A DNA stretch of 64,000 nucleotides from Sphingopyxis sp. (GCF_016704835.1 NZ_JADIZJ010000009.1:44939-108938), one strand, 5' to 3'; positions 26,130 through 35,166 are shown, counted from the first letter of the stretch. The notes: generated by a model not told the origin, from the sequence alone. Numbers and translations are program-made.

Positions 26130-26165
26130 CTTGGTCCCTTTGCGACGCGTTCAATTGGATGTTTT
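26130..26165 (+). promoter_or_regulatory. CTTGGTCCCT ... TGGATGTTTT composite box, copy 2
   Basis: CTTGGTCCCT at 26130-26139 and TGGATGTTTT at 26156-26165, 25 bases from TTGG to TGGATG. It is located 48 bp before the next ATG. TTGGTC may double as a -35 element. Confidence 0.5.
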
Positions 26166-26212
26166 CCGATCCATGACAACGGCGGAGCTTGGCCCTGACA
26201 GGAGGGAATCGC

Positions 26213-26707
26213 ATGAAGCTTAATTTCGCCTTGGTTCTTGCCGCCGCAGCGCTGCCGCTGACGCTGGTCACGGCGCAGCAAGCGCCGGCTCAAACCCCTG
26301 CTGCCGCCAATGAGCCCTGGCCCGAAGCATGGTTCGAGATCTTCAAGCTCGCACCGGGCAAACAGGAGGAATTCGTCCGTCGCCTCGCACAGGCCGATGA
26401 AGTTGGCGCCGCGGGTGGCTTGCCGCCGACCCAGCTGTTCTTCCACGAAAATGGGGCCGACTTCGACGTCATCCTGTTCAAACCGGTGACCGGCATCGAT
26501 CCGACGCCCGAACAGGAAGCGGCCATGGCGAAGAAGCAAAAAGAACTCGGCCTGCCAAGCGGTCCGGCCTATTTCGTCTATATCCGCGAGCTTGTCGCCG
26601 AGCATAGCGACACCAAGACGAATGGGCCGGTCTCGGCTGCCCAATGGCTCGCCCGTCTCGATACATGGCGCGCGGCAAATCCGCCGCGTAATGCGGTCGC
26701 CAAATGA
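26213..26707 (+). CDS. Small exported protein of unknown function
   Basis: 164 residues; AGGAGGG precedes ATG 26213. Signal peptide MKLNFALVLAAAALPLTLVTAQ. The mature part has WFEIFKLAPGKQEEFVRRLAQADE and VILFKPVTG, with the layout of a dimeric alpha-beta barrel (EthD-like) protein, but this is not certain. It overlaps the following amidohydrolase by ATGA and is probably co-transcribed with it. It could bind or present a substrate in the periplasm. Confidence 0.65.
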   Translation: MKLNFALVLAAAALPLTLVTAQQAPAQTPAAANEPWPEAWFEIFKLAPGKQEEFVRRLAQADEVGAAGGLPPTQLFFHENGADFDVILFKPVTGIDPTPEQEAAMAKKQKELGLPSGPAYFVYIRELVAEHSDTKTNGPVSAAQWLARLDTWRAANPPRNAVAK

Positions 26708-28374
26708 TCCTTGGTCGCCGTTCGCTGATTGCCTTCGCCGGCGGAAGCGCGGCGGTGGCCGTCACCCGCGGCGCCCTTGCCGGCAGCGGTAGTGATCTCG
26801 ATATCGCCTATATCAATGGCAAGATCTGGACCGGGGCTGGCCCCGACGCCCGAACCGACGCGATCGGCACCAAGGGCGACCGCATTGCCGCGATCGGCGC
26901 CGATGCAGTGCGTGCGCGCACCGGAAAAGCCACGCGCGTAATCGACCTGCAGGGCGCCTTTGTGACGCCCGGCTTTATCGATCCGCATGTCCATTTCGTG
27001 ATCGCATCGGCGATGCTGTCGCAGCCGTCGCTGCGCACCGCCGCGAACCGGCAGGATTTTGTGGAGCGCATCGCCGCGGCCGCCAAGGCCCTACCGAAAG
27101 GACAATGGCTCGAGGGCGGAAATTGGGATCAAGACCGTTGGGGCGGCGAAATGCCGCACCGGGCGTGGATCGACGCCGTTACGCCCGACACGCCAGTCGC
27201 GGTCATTCGCTACGACCTGCACATGCTGCTGCTCAACTCGCTGGCACTCCGGCTCGCCGGAATCGACCGCAACACCCCCGATGTGCCGGGCGGGGTGATC
27301 GAACGCGACGCGGCGGGCGAACCCACGGGCATTATCAAGGACGCCGCCAAGGATCTTGTCCAGCGCGCGATCGGCATCCCCACGACCGAACAGATCGACG
27401 CGATGACGCGCCAGGGCATCGCTCTGGCGCTCAGCAAGGGCGTGACACAGGTTCACTGCACCGAACTCGATACGACCACGTTCGACTCGACACGCCGCCT
27501 TCGCGCTGCCGGCGAGACGGGACTACGGTTTCGCCACTATCTGCCCCTGAAGGATTGGGCGGCGCAGGCCGCGCTGATCCAGCGCGAGGGACGCGGCGAT
27601 GACTGGGTTCAGTGGGGTGGCTGCAAGGTCGTGTTCGACGGCTCGCTGGGTTCGCGAACCGCGCGATTCTATGAACCCTATGCCGACGATCCGTCGACGC
27701 GCGGCATCGTCGTCACCGATCCTGCCGACCTTCGCCGCTGGGTCGAGGGCGCCGACAAGGCCGGTCTTCAGGTCACGGCGCATGCTATCGGCGACGAGGC
27801 GAACGACATCGTTCTCGGCACGATGGCCGATGTCGCCAAGGCCAGTGGCGCACGCGACCGGCGGTTCCGCATCGAGCATGTCCAGCATATGAAGGCGCAT
27901 GCGATCCCGCGATTCAGGGAACAGGGCATAATTGCCTCGGTGCAGCCCTATCATGCCATCGACGACGGTCGCTGGGCGGTCCGCAGGATTGGCGAGGAAC
28001 GCCTGCAAACAAGTTTCGCCTTCGGATCGCTCGTCCGATCGGGCGCGCATGTCTGCATGGGATCGGACTGGCCGGTGGCGCCGATCGATCCGCTCACCGG
28101 GCTCGATGCCGCGGTCAATCGCGAAACGCTCGACGGCAAGCATCCCGATGGTTGGCACCCCGAACAACGCATAACGCTGGCGCAAGCGATGCGATGTTAT
28201 ACGCACGAGGGCGCCTATGCCGGTTTCCACGAAAAAAGTCAGGGCCTGATTGCCCCGGGCTTTGTTGCGGATTTTGTGGCGTGGGACAGCGACTTCTTTG
28301 CCGCCGACCCGCATTTGCTCGCAAAATCAAAGGTATTACGGACGATCGTCGGCGGCGTTCAACGCTTTGGCTGA
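26704..28374 (+). CDS. YtcJ-like amidohydrolase (amidohydrolase family 3), exported
   Basis: 556 residues. The N terminus (LGRRSLIAFAGGSAAVAVTRGALAG) looks like a Tat-type signal, fitting a folded metal enzyme. Metal and catalytic residues: TPGFIDPHVHF (HxH), VTAHAIGDEAN (His), FRIEHVQHM (His) and GSDWPVAPIDPL (Asp), plus KVVFDGSLGSRTA typical of this family. Relatives act on N-acyl amino acids or amides. It is the second gene of the MocR-side unit and the fourth amidohydrolase of this locus. Confidence 0.9.
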   Translation: MILGRRSLIAFAGGSAAVAVTRGALAGSGSDLDIAYINGKIWTGAGPDARTDAIGTKGDRIAAIGADAVRARTGKATRVIDLQGAFVTPGFIDPHVHFVIASAMLSQPSLRTAANRQDFVERIAAAAKALPKGQWLEGGNWDQDRWGGEMPHRAWIDAVTPDTPVAVIRYDLHMLLLNSLALRLAGIDRNTPDVPGGVIERDAAGEPTGIIKDAAKDLVQRAIGIPTTEQIDAMTRQGIALALSKGVTQVHCTELDTTTFDSTRRLRAAGETGLRFRHYLPLKDWAAQAALIQREGRGDDWVQWGGCKVVFDGSLGSRTARFYEPYADDPSTRGIVVTDPADLRRWVEGADKAGLQVTAHAIGDEANDIVLGTMADVAKASGARDRRFRIEHVQHMKAHAIPRFREQGIIASVQPYHAIDDGRWAVRRIGEERLQTSFAFGSLVRSGAHVCMGSDWPVAPIDPLTGLDAAVNRETLDGKHPDGWHPEQRITLAQAMRCYTHEGAYAGFHEKSQGLIAPGFVADFVAWDSDFFAADPHLLAKSKVLRTIVGGVQRFG

Positions 28375-28407
28375 GGATTTCGCCTCGCTTTGTCATTTTG
28401 CTGCGAG

Positions 28408-28441
28408 TTGGTCCCCTGTTGCTAAGCAAACTGGATGTTTT
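28408..28441 (+). promoter_or_regulatory. TTGGTCCCCT ... TGGATGTTTT composite box, copy 3
   Basis: Same two motifs as at 26130, with a 24-base offset. It is located 103 bp before the TonB receptor start at 28544. Confidence 0.5.
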
Positions 28442-28543
28442 GTGACCCAACGATGACAATAATGTAGAATTTCCGAGGCAAGCTTGGCCCAGACGCTGAG
28501 CCGCATCGGACGGGGATTTGGACACCAAGTGGGGGATTGCATC

Positions 28544-30724
28544 ATGGTTGCCTATCGCAACATCATTCGAGGAACTGGGTTCGCCGCGCTCGGCGCAGCG
28601 CTCGCCGCCACCACGCCCGCACTGGCGCAGGACAGCGGCGGCGACGACAGCATCGTCGTTACCGCACAGCGCAACAATCAAACCGAGGTGACCCGCGGCG
28701 GTAACGGCGGCGTGTTCGGCGACAAGGCTGCCGAAGATCTGCCCTTCACGATCAAGAGCTACAATGAAGCGTTGATCCTCAACCAGCAGCCGCAGACGCT
28801 CGGCCAGCTGCTCGAAAACGATCCGTCGGTGCGAACCGGGTTCGCCTTTGGCAACGCCGCTGAATTGTTCGTCATCCGCGGGTTCGCGCTTGCTGGCGAC
28901 GATGTCGGCCTCGACGGCCTTTACGGCATCGCCCCACGCCAACTGATCGCGCCAGAGCTTTACGACTCGGTTCAGGTGATCAACGGATCAAGCGCCTTCA
29001 TCAACGGCGCCGCGCCCGGCGGCTCAGGCCTCGGCGGTAGCGTTAACCTGTTGCCGAAGCGGGCAAAGCGCGATCTGGTCCGCGCCACCGTCAACTACAC
29101 CTCGGACGAGCATTTCGGCGGCAGCGTCGATCTGGCGCGCCGTTTCGGCGACAATGATCAATGGGGCGTTCGGGTGAACGGCGTCGCACGCTCGGGTGAC
29201 GTATCGATCGATGGCGAATTCCGCAGCGCATACACCGCTGGCGGCGCGATCGATTTCGACAATGGCCCGCTGCGCCTTTCGCTCGACCTTGCCTATCAGC
29301 GCGTTAAGGTTCGCGGCTTGCGCCATAAAGTTGCACTGGGCTTTGGCGTAAACGCGATTCCGGCGGTGCCAAAGGCCGACGCCAATTATTCGCAGCCCTG
29401 GACCTATACCGAGATGCGCGACGTCTTCGGTATCCTGAAGGCCGAATATGACATCGCCGACAATGCCATGGTCTATGCCTCATTCGGCGCGCGCGACGGC
29501 ATGGAAGACGGCATCTATGGCGGCATCACCGTGCTGAACGCCACAACGGGCGCCGCAAACGGCAACGCGCTCTATGTTCCGCGCACCGACAATAACGAAG
29601 CCGCGCAGGCAGGCCTGCGCGTCAAACTCGGCACCAGCATCACCCACGAAATCAACTTCGGCGGCTCGATGAACTGGCAGGTCAACCGCAACGCCTTCGA
29701 CTTCCTCTATGGTCCCGGTTTCGCGGGCTTCGACACCAATCTTTACAACGCGCCCGAAGTCCCGATCCCGGCATCGGCTTTTGTCGGCGGCGATCTCAAC
29801 GATCCCTACCCGGTCGGTCGCTCGCGCCTGCTCAGTGCTTTCGCCTCGGATACGATCGGCGCCTGGGACGACCGTATCCTGCTGACCGTCGGACTACGCG
29901 TCCAGTCGATCCGACAGAAAAGCTACAGTTATTTTGGCGGCGCACTCGCCAGCACCTATGACGAGGATGCGGTCACCCCGGTCTTCGGCCTTGTCGTCAA
30001 ACCCGCCGACGGGCTCGCTTTCTATGCCAATCGCATGGAAGGATTCGAAAAGCCCGATCCGGCGCCAGCGACGGTCGGCGCGTCGCCGGTTACCAACTCG
30101 GGCGCCGTCTTCGCACCGGTGAAGACCAAGCAACTGGAGTTTGGCGCCAAATACAGCTTCGGCCGCTTCAACGCCTCGCTCGCCGCGTTCCAGATCGACC
30201 GCCCGCGCCCCGGCGTGGTCGCCGACCCTGCGAATGCGGGTCAGGTCATCTATGGCCTCACCGGCGAGCAGCGCAACAAGGGCATCGAACTCAGCTTCGA
30301 CGGCGAACTGGCGAAAGGTCTGCGTCTGATCGCCGGCGGCTCGCTCATCGATGCAAAGCTCCGTCGAACCTTGGGCGGTATCAATCAGGGCAATGACGCG
30401 CCCGGCGTTCCCGAATATCTGGTCAATGCCAATGTCGAATGGGACCTGCCCTTCGCCCCGGGCCTGACCCTCACCGGGCGCGTCGTCCATACCGGAAAGC
30501 AGGCTGCAAATCAGGCGAACACGCTTGAGTTGCCATCATGGACGCGGTTCGACCTGGGCGCACGCTACGTTGCCGTGGTCGCCGACAAACCGGTCACGCT
30601 GCGCTTCGGCGTCGATAACGTCGCGAACAAGCGGTACTGGGCTTCGGCGTTCGAAGTTTTCAGCCCCGACCTGCTGCAAGGCGCGCCGCGTACGTTCAAG
30701 GCTTCGGCTTCGATCGAGTTCTGA
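28544..30724 (+). CDS. TonB-dependent siderophore-type receptor
   Basis: 726 residues from ATG 28544, preceded by GGGGGA; the in-frame ATG at 28484 has no such site. Signal peptide ends ATTPALAQ; TonB box DDSIVVTAQRN; plug domain with LLENDPSVRT and VQVINGSSAFINGAAPGGSGLGG, the siderophore-receptor form of the plug; barrel ends FKASASIEF. It is followed after a strong terminator by a PepSY membrane protein, a pairing common in iron uptake. The composite box upstream ties it to the amidohydrolase locus, so the ligand may instead be the locus substrate. Confidence 0.92.
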   Translation: MVAYRNIIRGTGFAALGAALAATTPALAQDSGGDDSIVVTAQRNNQTEVTRGGNGGVFGDKAAEDLPFTIKSYNEALILNQQPQTLGQLLENDPSVRTGFAFGNAAELFVIRGFALAGDDVGLDGLYGIAPRQLIAPELYDSVQVINGSSAFINGAAPGGSGLGGSVNLLPKRAKRDLVRATVNYTSDEHFGGSVDLARRFGDNDQWGVRVNGVARSGDVSIDGEFRSAYTAGGAIDFDNGPLRLSLDLAYQRVKVRGLRHKVALGFGVNAIPAVPKADANYSQPWTYTEMRDVFGILKAEYDIADNAMVYASFGARDGMEDGIYGGITVLNATTGAANGNALYVPRTDNNEAAQAGLRVKLGTSITHEINFGGSMNWQVNRNAFDFLYGPGFAGFDTNLYNAPEVPIPASAFVGGDLNDPYPVGRSRLLSAFASDTIGAWDDRILLTVGLRVQSIRQKSYSYFGGALASTYDEDAVTPVFGLVVKPADGLAFYANRMEGFEKPDPAPATVGASPVTNSGAVFAPVKTKQLEFGAKYSFGRFNASLAAFQIDRPRPGVVADPANAGQVIYGLTGEQRNKGIELSFDGELAKGLRLIAGGSLIDAKLRRTLGGINQGNDAPGVPEYLVNANVEWDLPFAPGLTLTGRVVHTGKQAANQANTLELPSWTRFDLGARYVAVVADKPVTLRFGVDNVANKRYWASAFEVFSPDLLQGAPRTFKASASIEF

Positions 30725-30750
30725 TCCCGGCACAAATTTGGAGCTCCCGC

Positions 30751-30786
30751 ATGGCCCGGCTGGCGACAGCCGGGCCATTTCTTTTT
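30751..30786 (+). terminator. Rho-independent terminator after TonB receptor gene
   Basis: A 12-bp perfect stem (ATGGCCCGGCTG / CAGCCGGGCCAT), GCGA loop, followed by TTCTTTTT. It ends transcription 27 bp after the receptor stop; a new box-bearing promoter follows at 30797. Confidence 0.93.
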
Positions 30787-30796
30787 CGGGTCATTC

Positions 30797-30831
30797 TTGG
30801 ACCCTTCAAATAATTAAAAGCTGGATGTTTT
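30797..30831 (+). promoter_or_regulatory. TTGGACCCTT ... TGGATGTTTT composite box, copy 4
   Basis: Both motifs with a 25-base offset and an AT-rich spacer (AAATAATTAAAA). It is located 33 bp before the PepSY gene start. Confidence 0.5.
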
Positions 30832-30863
30832 GGGGGCCGAGCAAAATCGCGAAACCGGAAGGC

Positions 30864-31952
30864 ATGACCGCACCTGCTTCACCTGCCCGGCCCGGCCTGC
30901 GCCGCCCAATTGTGACCCTGCACCGCTGGCTCAGCCTCGGCGCCGCAATCTTCTGGTTGCTCCAGGCGCTCACCGGGATCCTGATCGTCTTCCACTGGGA
31001 AATCACCGACCGCTCGATTTCTGCGCTGCATCGGCCGACCAATCTTGCCGCGATCGAACAGCGGCTCGACGCACTCGCGCCGCCGGGCAGCGGCGACCGG
31101 GTCACGACGATCTGGACGGCTGCCGGTCTTGCCGACCGCTACATCATCTATCTGGAGGACGAGGCCGGCGACAGCCGCAAGGTTCGTATCCTGGGCGACG
31201 GCACCGTCATTGACGCGCCGGGCAAAAATGATAGCGATCTCATGGGGTTCCTCGTCGGTTTCCACCACGACCTGCTCGGTTCGTGGGGCAGCTGGATCGT
31301 ATCGATCAGCGGCATCCTGCTTTGCTCGAACCTGTTGCTCGGCCTCGTCGCGGCATGGCCGAAGCGCGGGACATGGCGCCGCGCGCTCATTCCCGCCAGG
31401 CGCGGTCCTGCGACCGCTCGCCTCTATAGCTGGCATCGCGCCGTCGGGCTGTGGGCAGTCGTCCCGGCCCTGGTCATTGCCGCGACGGGCACGATCCTGA
31501 AGTTCGAAGTTGGTGTCGGCGCGCTGATCGGCGTAGAGCCGGTTTCGCTTCCCGACAATCCACCTGCGGGGAAGCCAGTAGGCTTTGCCGCCGCCGCTAC
31601 CACCGCACTGCAAGCGGTCCCGGGTAGCACGTTGACGCAGGCGGCTTGGCCCAAGGACGAAGACGCCACCTATCGCTTCCGCGTCCGCGCTCCTGACGAG
31701 ATCCGCCGCGCCTATGGCGCCAGCGTGGTGATGATTGACGCCAATAGTGGATCGATTCGCGGCGTTTATCCCATCGCTGCGGCTGAACCTGCGCGCAGTT
31801 TCATGAGCGCGCTGTTCCCGATCCACACAGGCGAAGCCGGGGGTCTTGCCGGTCGCCTGCTGTCGATCGCGATCGGCCTGTGGCTGATCACGATGATCGT
31901 CGCAGGGATAGCGTTGTGGATAAAGCGCCGCAAACCCCGCGCCAGTGACTAG
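30864..31952 (+). CDS. PepSY-associated membrane protein
   Basis: 362 residues from ATG 30864 (MTAPASPARPG), preceded by GGAAGG. Four hydrophobic segments: about residues 15-42 (LHRWLSLGAAIFWLLQALTG), 135-165, 188-212 and the C-terminal IAIGLWLITMIVAGIALWI before a KRRK tail. His residues in HRW, FHHD and SWHR fit haem or metal binding in the membrane. This PiuB-like family is linked to siderophore reduction and iron release. It lies in one operon with the two porin genes that follow. Confidence 0.88.
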   Translation: MTAPASPARPGLRRPIVTLHRWLSLGAAIFWLLQALTGILIVFHWEITDRSISALHRPTNLAAIEQRLDALAPPGSGDRVTTIWTAAGLADRYIIYLEDEAGDSRKVRILGDGTVIDAPGKNDSDLMGFLVGFHHDLLGSWGSWIVSISGILLCSNLLLGLVAAWPKRGTWRRALIPARRGPATARLYSWHRAVGLWAVVPALVIAATGTILKFEVGVGALIGVEPVSLPDNPPAGKPVGFAAAATTALQAVPGSTLTQAAWPKDEDATYRFRVRAPDEIRRAYGASVVMIDANSGSIRGVYPIAAAEPARSFMSALFPIHTGEAGGLAGRLLSIAIGLWLITMIVAGIALWIKRRKPRASD

Positions 31953-33231
31953 CGCCATGCGGATGCGTTCGCTCCTCCTCACCGCGGCCATTCTCGCCAG
32001 CACACCGGTCGCCCATGCCCAGGAAAGCCGCCTCAACGCGCTCGAGCATCGGCTCGCCGCGCAGGAACAGCGGATCGCCGAACTGGAAGCGCTGGTGTCG
32101 GCCCAATCCGAACTGCTGCGGCAGGTCACCTCCCCTGCAACGCAGGCGCTTTCCGCGCCAACACCCGCCGCGCCGCATGTGCTTATGCCGGCCGATGCCG
32201 CCGTTCCGCCGCGATCGACCGCCGTGGGCGGCCTCGACCTCGGCGGTGACATGCGGGCCCGGCAAGAATGGAACCTCGTCAAGGGCCGCGACCGCTCGCG
32301 CACCGCCGTACGCGCAAGGCTGCGCGCGACCTATGCGGTCAGCGACAAAATTTCGGTCGGCACCCAGATCGCGACCGGCGACCCCGATGATCCCAACTCC
32401 ACCGACGTCACGCTCGGCAACTTCGCCGATGATTTCCCGGTCTCGCTCGACCAGGCATGGATTCGCTATCGTAGCGGCGGGCTCGCCGCTTATGCTGGCA
32501 AGTTTCCGCAGATCTTTCAGCGCACCGACATGCTGTGGGACAGCGACATATCACTGCAGGGCGTCGGCGCTGCCTACACCGCACCGATCGGCCAGGCGAC
32601 GCTCGATGCGCGCGGTATCTGGTTCGTAATCGACGAAACCGCGGTCGCGCGCGACAGCGACATGCTCGGCGGCCAGCTTGCCGTTGCCGCGCCGGTGTCG
32701 GACCAGATCAAGGTCGGATTGACTGGCAGCTATTATCATTACCGCCTCGGCTCGGTAGCCGGCGCCGATGTCGGCGACTTTCGCGGCAACCTGCTCGCGA
32801 GCGGCCGCTACCTTTCGGACTTCCATCTGGTCGAGGGCATCGGCTCGATCGGTTGGGCCGGCTCGGCGCGCTGGCCGGTGACCTTGACCGCTGACTTTGT
32901 GCGCAACCTCGGCGCCGCGGTGCCCGGCGATACCGCCTTAAACCTCGAACTCGCGGCGGGCCGCACTGCCAGGCCCGGCGACGTCCGCATCGCCTACAAT
33001 TTCTCGGAAGTGGAGGTGGACGCGGTCCTCGCGGCGTTCAGCCATGACAATATCGACCTGTCGACCAATTACCGGCTGCACGCACTCGCGCTCTCTTACG
33101 TACCCGCCTCGAACCTCCAGATCGACCTGCTCTGGTATCATTACCGTCCGCTCGATCGCGCCTATGCTGGCGCGCTGCCGCCATCGGACTGGCTAGATCG
33201 CATCCGCCTTGCCTTGATGGTGACCTTATGA
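31945..33231 (+). CDS. Outer-membrane porin-like protein with N-terminal coiled coil
   Basis: 428 residues from a GTG at 31945 that overlaps the PepSY stop; the ATG at 31957 is an alternative. Signal peptide (LLLTAAILASTPVAHAQ) is followed by a coiled coil (residues about 25-60, RLNALEHRLAAQEQRIAELE), then a beta-rich barrel with RARLRATYAVSDKISVGTQIATG and a terminal ALMVTL. It resembles the putative porin family with a short trimerising coiled coil. It probably passes a solute made or used by this locus. Confidence 0.78.
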   Translation: MTSAMRMRSLLLTAAILASTPVAHAQESRLNALEHRLAAQEQRIAELEALVSAQSELLRQVTSPATQALSAPTPAAPHVLMPADAAVPPRSTAVGGLDLGGDMRARQEWNLVKGRDRSRTAVRARLRATYAVSDKISVGTQIATGDPDDPNSTDVTLGNFADDFPVSLDQAWIRYRSGGLAAYAGKFPQIFQRTDMLWDSDISLQGVGAAYTAPIGQATLDARGIWFVIDETAVARDSDMLGGQLAVAAPVSDQIKVGLTGSYYHYRLGSVAGADVGDFRGNLLASGRYLSDFHLVEGIGSIGWAGSARWPVTLTADFVRNLGAAVPGDTALNLELAAGRTARPGDVRIAYNFSEVEVDAVLAAFSHDNIDLSTNYRLHALALSYVPASNLQIDLLWYHYRPLDRAYAGALPPSDWLDRIRLALMVTL

Positions 33232-34415
33232 CGCTGATTTCCGCCTTGATGCTCGCTGCAGCCGGCGAGGATGCCCTCGTTCCCCCCCCGCATGGTCATC
33301 TGCCGCACGGCCACACGCACGCACCGGCCGAGATCGATGCGGGGGACGACCCTCTGCTATTGCAAGTCACCTATACCGGCGAGGTGATCGGCAACGCCGC
33401 CGGTGGGCTTCAGCGCGGAACACGCTACCTCGACAATCTCGACATCATATTCGAGGCCGATATGGAAAAACTCGTCGGTTGGAACGGCGCTCAGGTCCAT
33501 GTCTATGGCCTGTATAATAACGGAACGTCGATTAGCGATCTCGTTGGCGACACCCAGGCGGTAAGCAATATCGAAACCGGGTCCGCCGCGCTGCGCCTCT
33601 ACGAAGCATGGGTCGACCAGAAGATCGGCGACCAGCTCTCGCTGCGCGTCGGCCTCTACGATCTCAACTCAGAGTTCGACGCACTTGACGCCGCAGGTCT
33701 GTTCGTCAGTAGCCCGAACGGAATTGGTACCGACTTCGCCCAGAGCGGCCAGAACGGCCCATCGATTTTTCCTTCGACCTCGCTCGCCGCGCGGCTCGCG
33801 TTCACGCCCGCCGAAGGCTGGACCGTTCGCGCCGCTGTCCTGGACGGCGTTCCCGGCGATCCTGCACATCCTTCGCGTACGACTATCAAGCTTGGCCACG
33901 GCGATGGCGCCCTCCTCGTCGGCGAAGTGCAGGCGCCGCTTGGGGGTGGCAAGCTACTGCTGGGCCATTGGCGCTATACCGCACACTTCGACCGAATTGA
34001 CGGGCAGGGTACAGATGGCGGGAATGCCGGAACATATGCGCGGGCCGAGCTGCCTCTGCTCGAAAATTCGGGCGCTCGGATAGACGGATTTTTGCGGCTC
34101 GGAACCGCCAGCGGCCGCTTGAACATGTTCGACCGCTTCGCCGGAGGCGGGATCAAGTTCAGCGGCTGGCTTCCGGGGCGCGAAGAAGACGAGTTCGGCA
34201 TCGCCGTGTCGGCCGCCTTCACCTCCGATAGCTGGCGCGCCGCAACCGGCGCGGGTTCATCGGAAATCGCGGTCGAGATGACCTATCGCGCCCCGATAGC
34301 CTCATGGCTCGCTGTGCAGCCCAACGTTCATTATGTCCGCAATCCCTCGGCCGAGCGCGGGATAGCCAACGCGCTAGTCATCGGACTGCGGGCCGAAGCA
34401 ACTTTTACCCTCTAA
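33228..34415 (+). CDS. OprB-family carbohydrate-type porin with His-rich N terminus
   Basis: 395 residues, coupled to the previous gene by ATGA. The barrel contains GLYNNGTSISDLVGDTQAVSNIE, YEAWVDQ and LRVGLYDLNSEFD, typical of OprB porins, and ends LRAEATFTL. Between a short signal and the barrel lies PPHGHLPHGHTHAP, five His in 14 residues, unusual for OprB and suggestive of metal binding. With the PepSY protein this could mean metal-linked uptake. It is the last gene of the locus. Confidence 0.85.
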   Translation: MTLISALMLAAAGEDALVPPPHGHLPHGHTHAPAEIDAGDDPLLLQVTYTGEVIGNAAGGLQRGTRYLDNLDIIFEADMEKLVGWNGAQVHVYGLYNNGTSISDLVGDTQAVSNIETGSAALRLYEAWVDQKIGDQLSLRVGLYDLNSEFDALDAAGLFVSSPNGIGTDFAQSGQNGPSIFPSTSLAARLAFTPAEGWTVRAAVLDGVPGDPAHPSRTTIKLGHGDGALLVGEVQAPLGGGKLLLGHWRYTAHFDRIDGQGTDGGNAGTYARAELPLLENSGARIDGFLRLGTASGRLNMFDRFAGGGIKFSGWLPGREEDEFGIAVSAAFTSDSWRAATGAGSSEIAVEMTYRAPIASWLAVQPNVHYVRNPSAERGIANALVIGLRAEATFTL

Positions 34416-34476
34416 GACTTATGGACTGCGGCATGACGATACTGCCGAAGCGCCACGGGTTGCGGCGCCTGCCCTC

Positions 34477-34621
34477 CTATGCGTGCCTCACAACTGGCTC
34501 GCGATAACGCTCGCCACTCGCCATCAGTGCCGGGACCATGCGCGCAGTCTTGTTTGCGAGCGCCACCGCCGCGACCTTCTTTGCACGCCTCTTCATCAGT
34601 TGCGCTCGGAAGCCAGTTTGC
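34477..34621 (-). pseudogene. IS110/IS1111-type transposase C-terminal remnant
   Basis: In the minus-strand frame ending with TAG at 34477 the peptide reads KRRAKKVAAVALANKTARMV and then ALMASGERYREP, the usual C terminus of IS110/IS1111-family transposases. Nothing upstream in this frame matches; instead the DNA continues as luxI. Only the last 45 or so codons remain. No element ends could be identified. Confidence 0.6.
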
Positions 34622-34942
34622 TGGCGGGCAGAGCAGCGTGATTTCGAAGATGTCGGCGCCGACGGGCACGCCCTTGGTGCACAGCCGCTCGAACATTGAC
34701 CCGAGCAGATGCGGCCGCGTCGATGAGAGCAGCCGCAGCGAGGCGCGATGCTGCCGCGACCCGTCCACGGCGACGATATAGGTCGCATAGGCATCGTCGA
34801 AACGGTCGATTTTGAAGCGCTCGTCGACGACCTCGAGGTCCCAGTCGAGCAGGTCGATGAACAGCCATTTACGCGCCTCGAACATCGATTCCAGCAGCGG
34901 CTGGTCCGCTTCCGCGCCGACGCCTTCGATCATATGGATCAT
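34622..34942 (-). pseudogene. LuxI-type acyl-homoserine-lactone synthase, C-terminal half lost
   Basis: Start ATG 34942 follows GGGAGG at ideal spacing. The reading LESMFEARKWLFIDLLDWD, ERFKIDRFDDAYATYIVA, SLRLLSSTRPHLLGSMF and GADIFEIT matches the N-terminal half of LuxI synthases, including the conserved Arg, Phe, Trp and Asp. At about residue 107 similarity ends and an IS110-type transposase tail begins in another frame. The usual length is about 210 residues. The gene cannot encode a working synthase, and no luxR gene is nearby. Confidence 0.7.
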
Positions 34943-35051
34943 GGTGCCTCCCTCGGGACTTAGTGAGCCCCGAGGAGAGCGGAAAAGCGCCGCCGCCGAA
35001 ATTCCGCCAGATGGCGGGAATGACGTCAGCGGTGTATGTTTTCTTGTGACC

Positions 35052-35109
35052 CCGTTCGGGATCAAAGATATCTGGCCAAAGCCGATCAGGTCATTTTGAT
35101 CCCGAACGG
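35052..35109. promoter_or_regulatory. Pair of 15-bp inverted operator sites upstream of the first hip module
   Basis: CCGTTCGGGATCAAA at 35052-35066 and its exact reverse complement at 35095-35109, centres 43 bp (about four helical turns) apart. A related CCCGAAAGGGAAC sits at 35151-35163, just before the ATG at 35167. This suggests autorepression by the module's own DNA-binding protein. Confidence 0.6.
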
Positions 35110-35166
35110 TAACAAATATTGACCTGCGCACAGCAATGTGGTAAAATGCTCCCGAAAGGGAACAAG

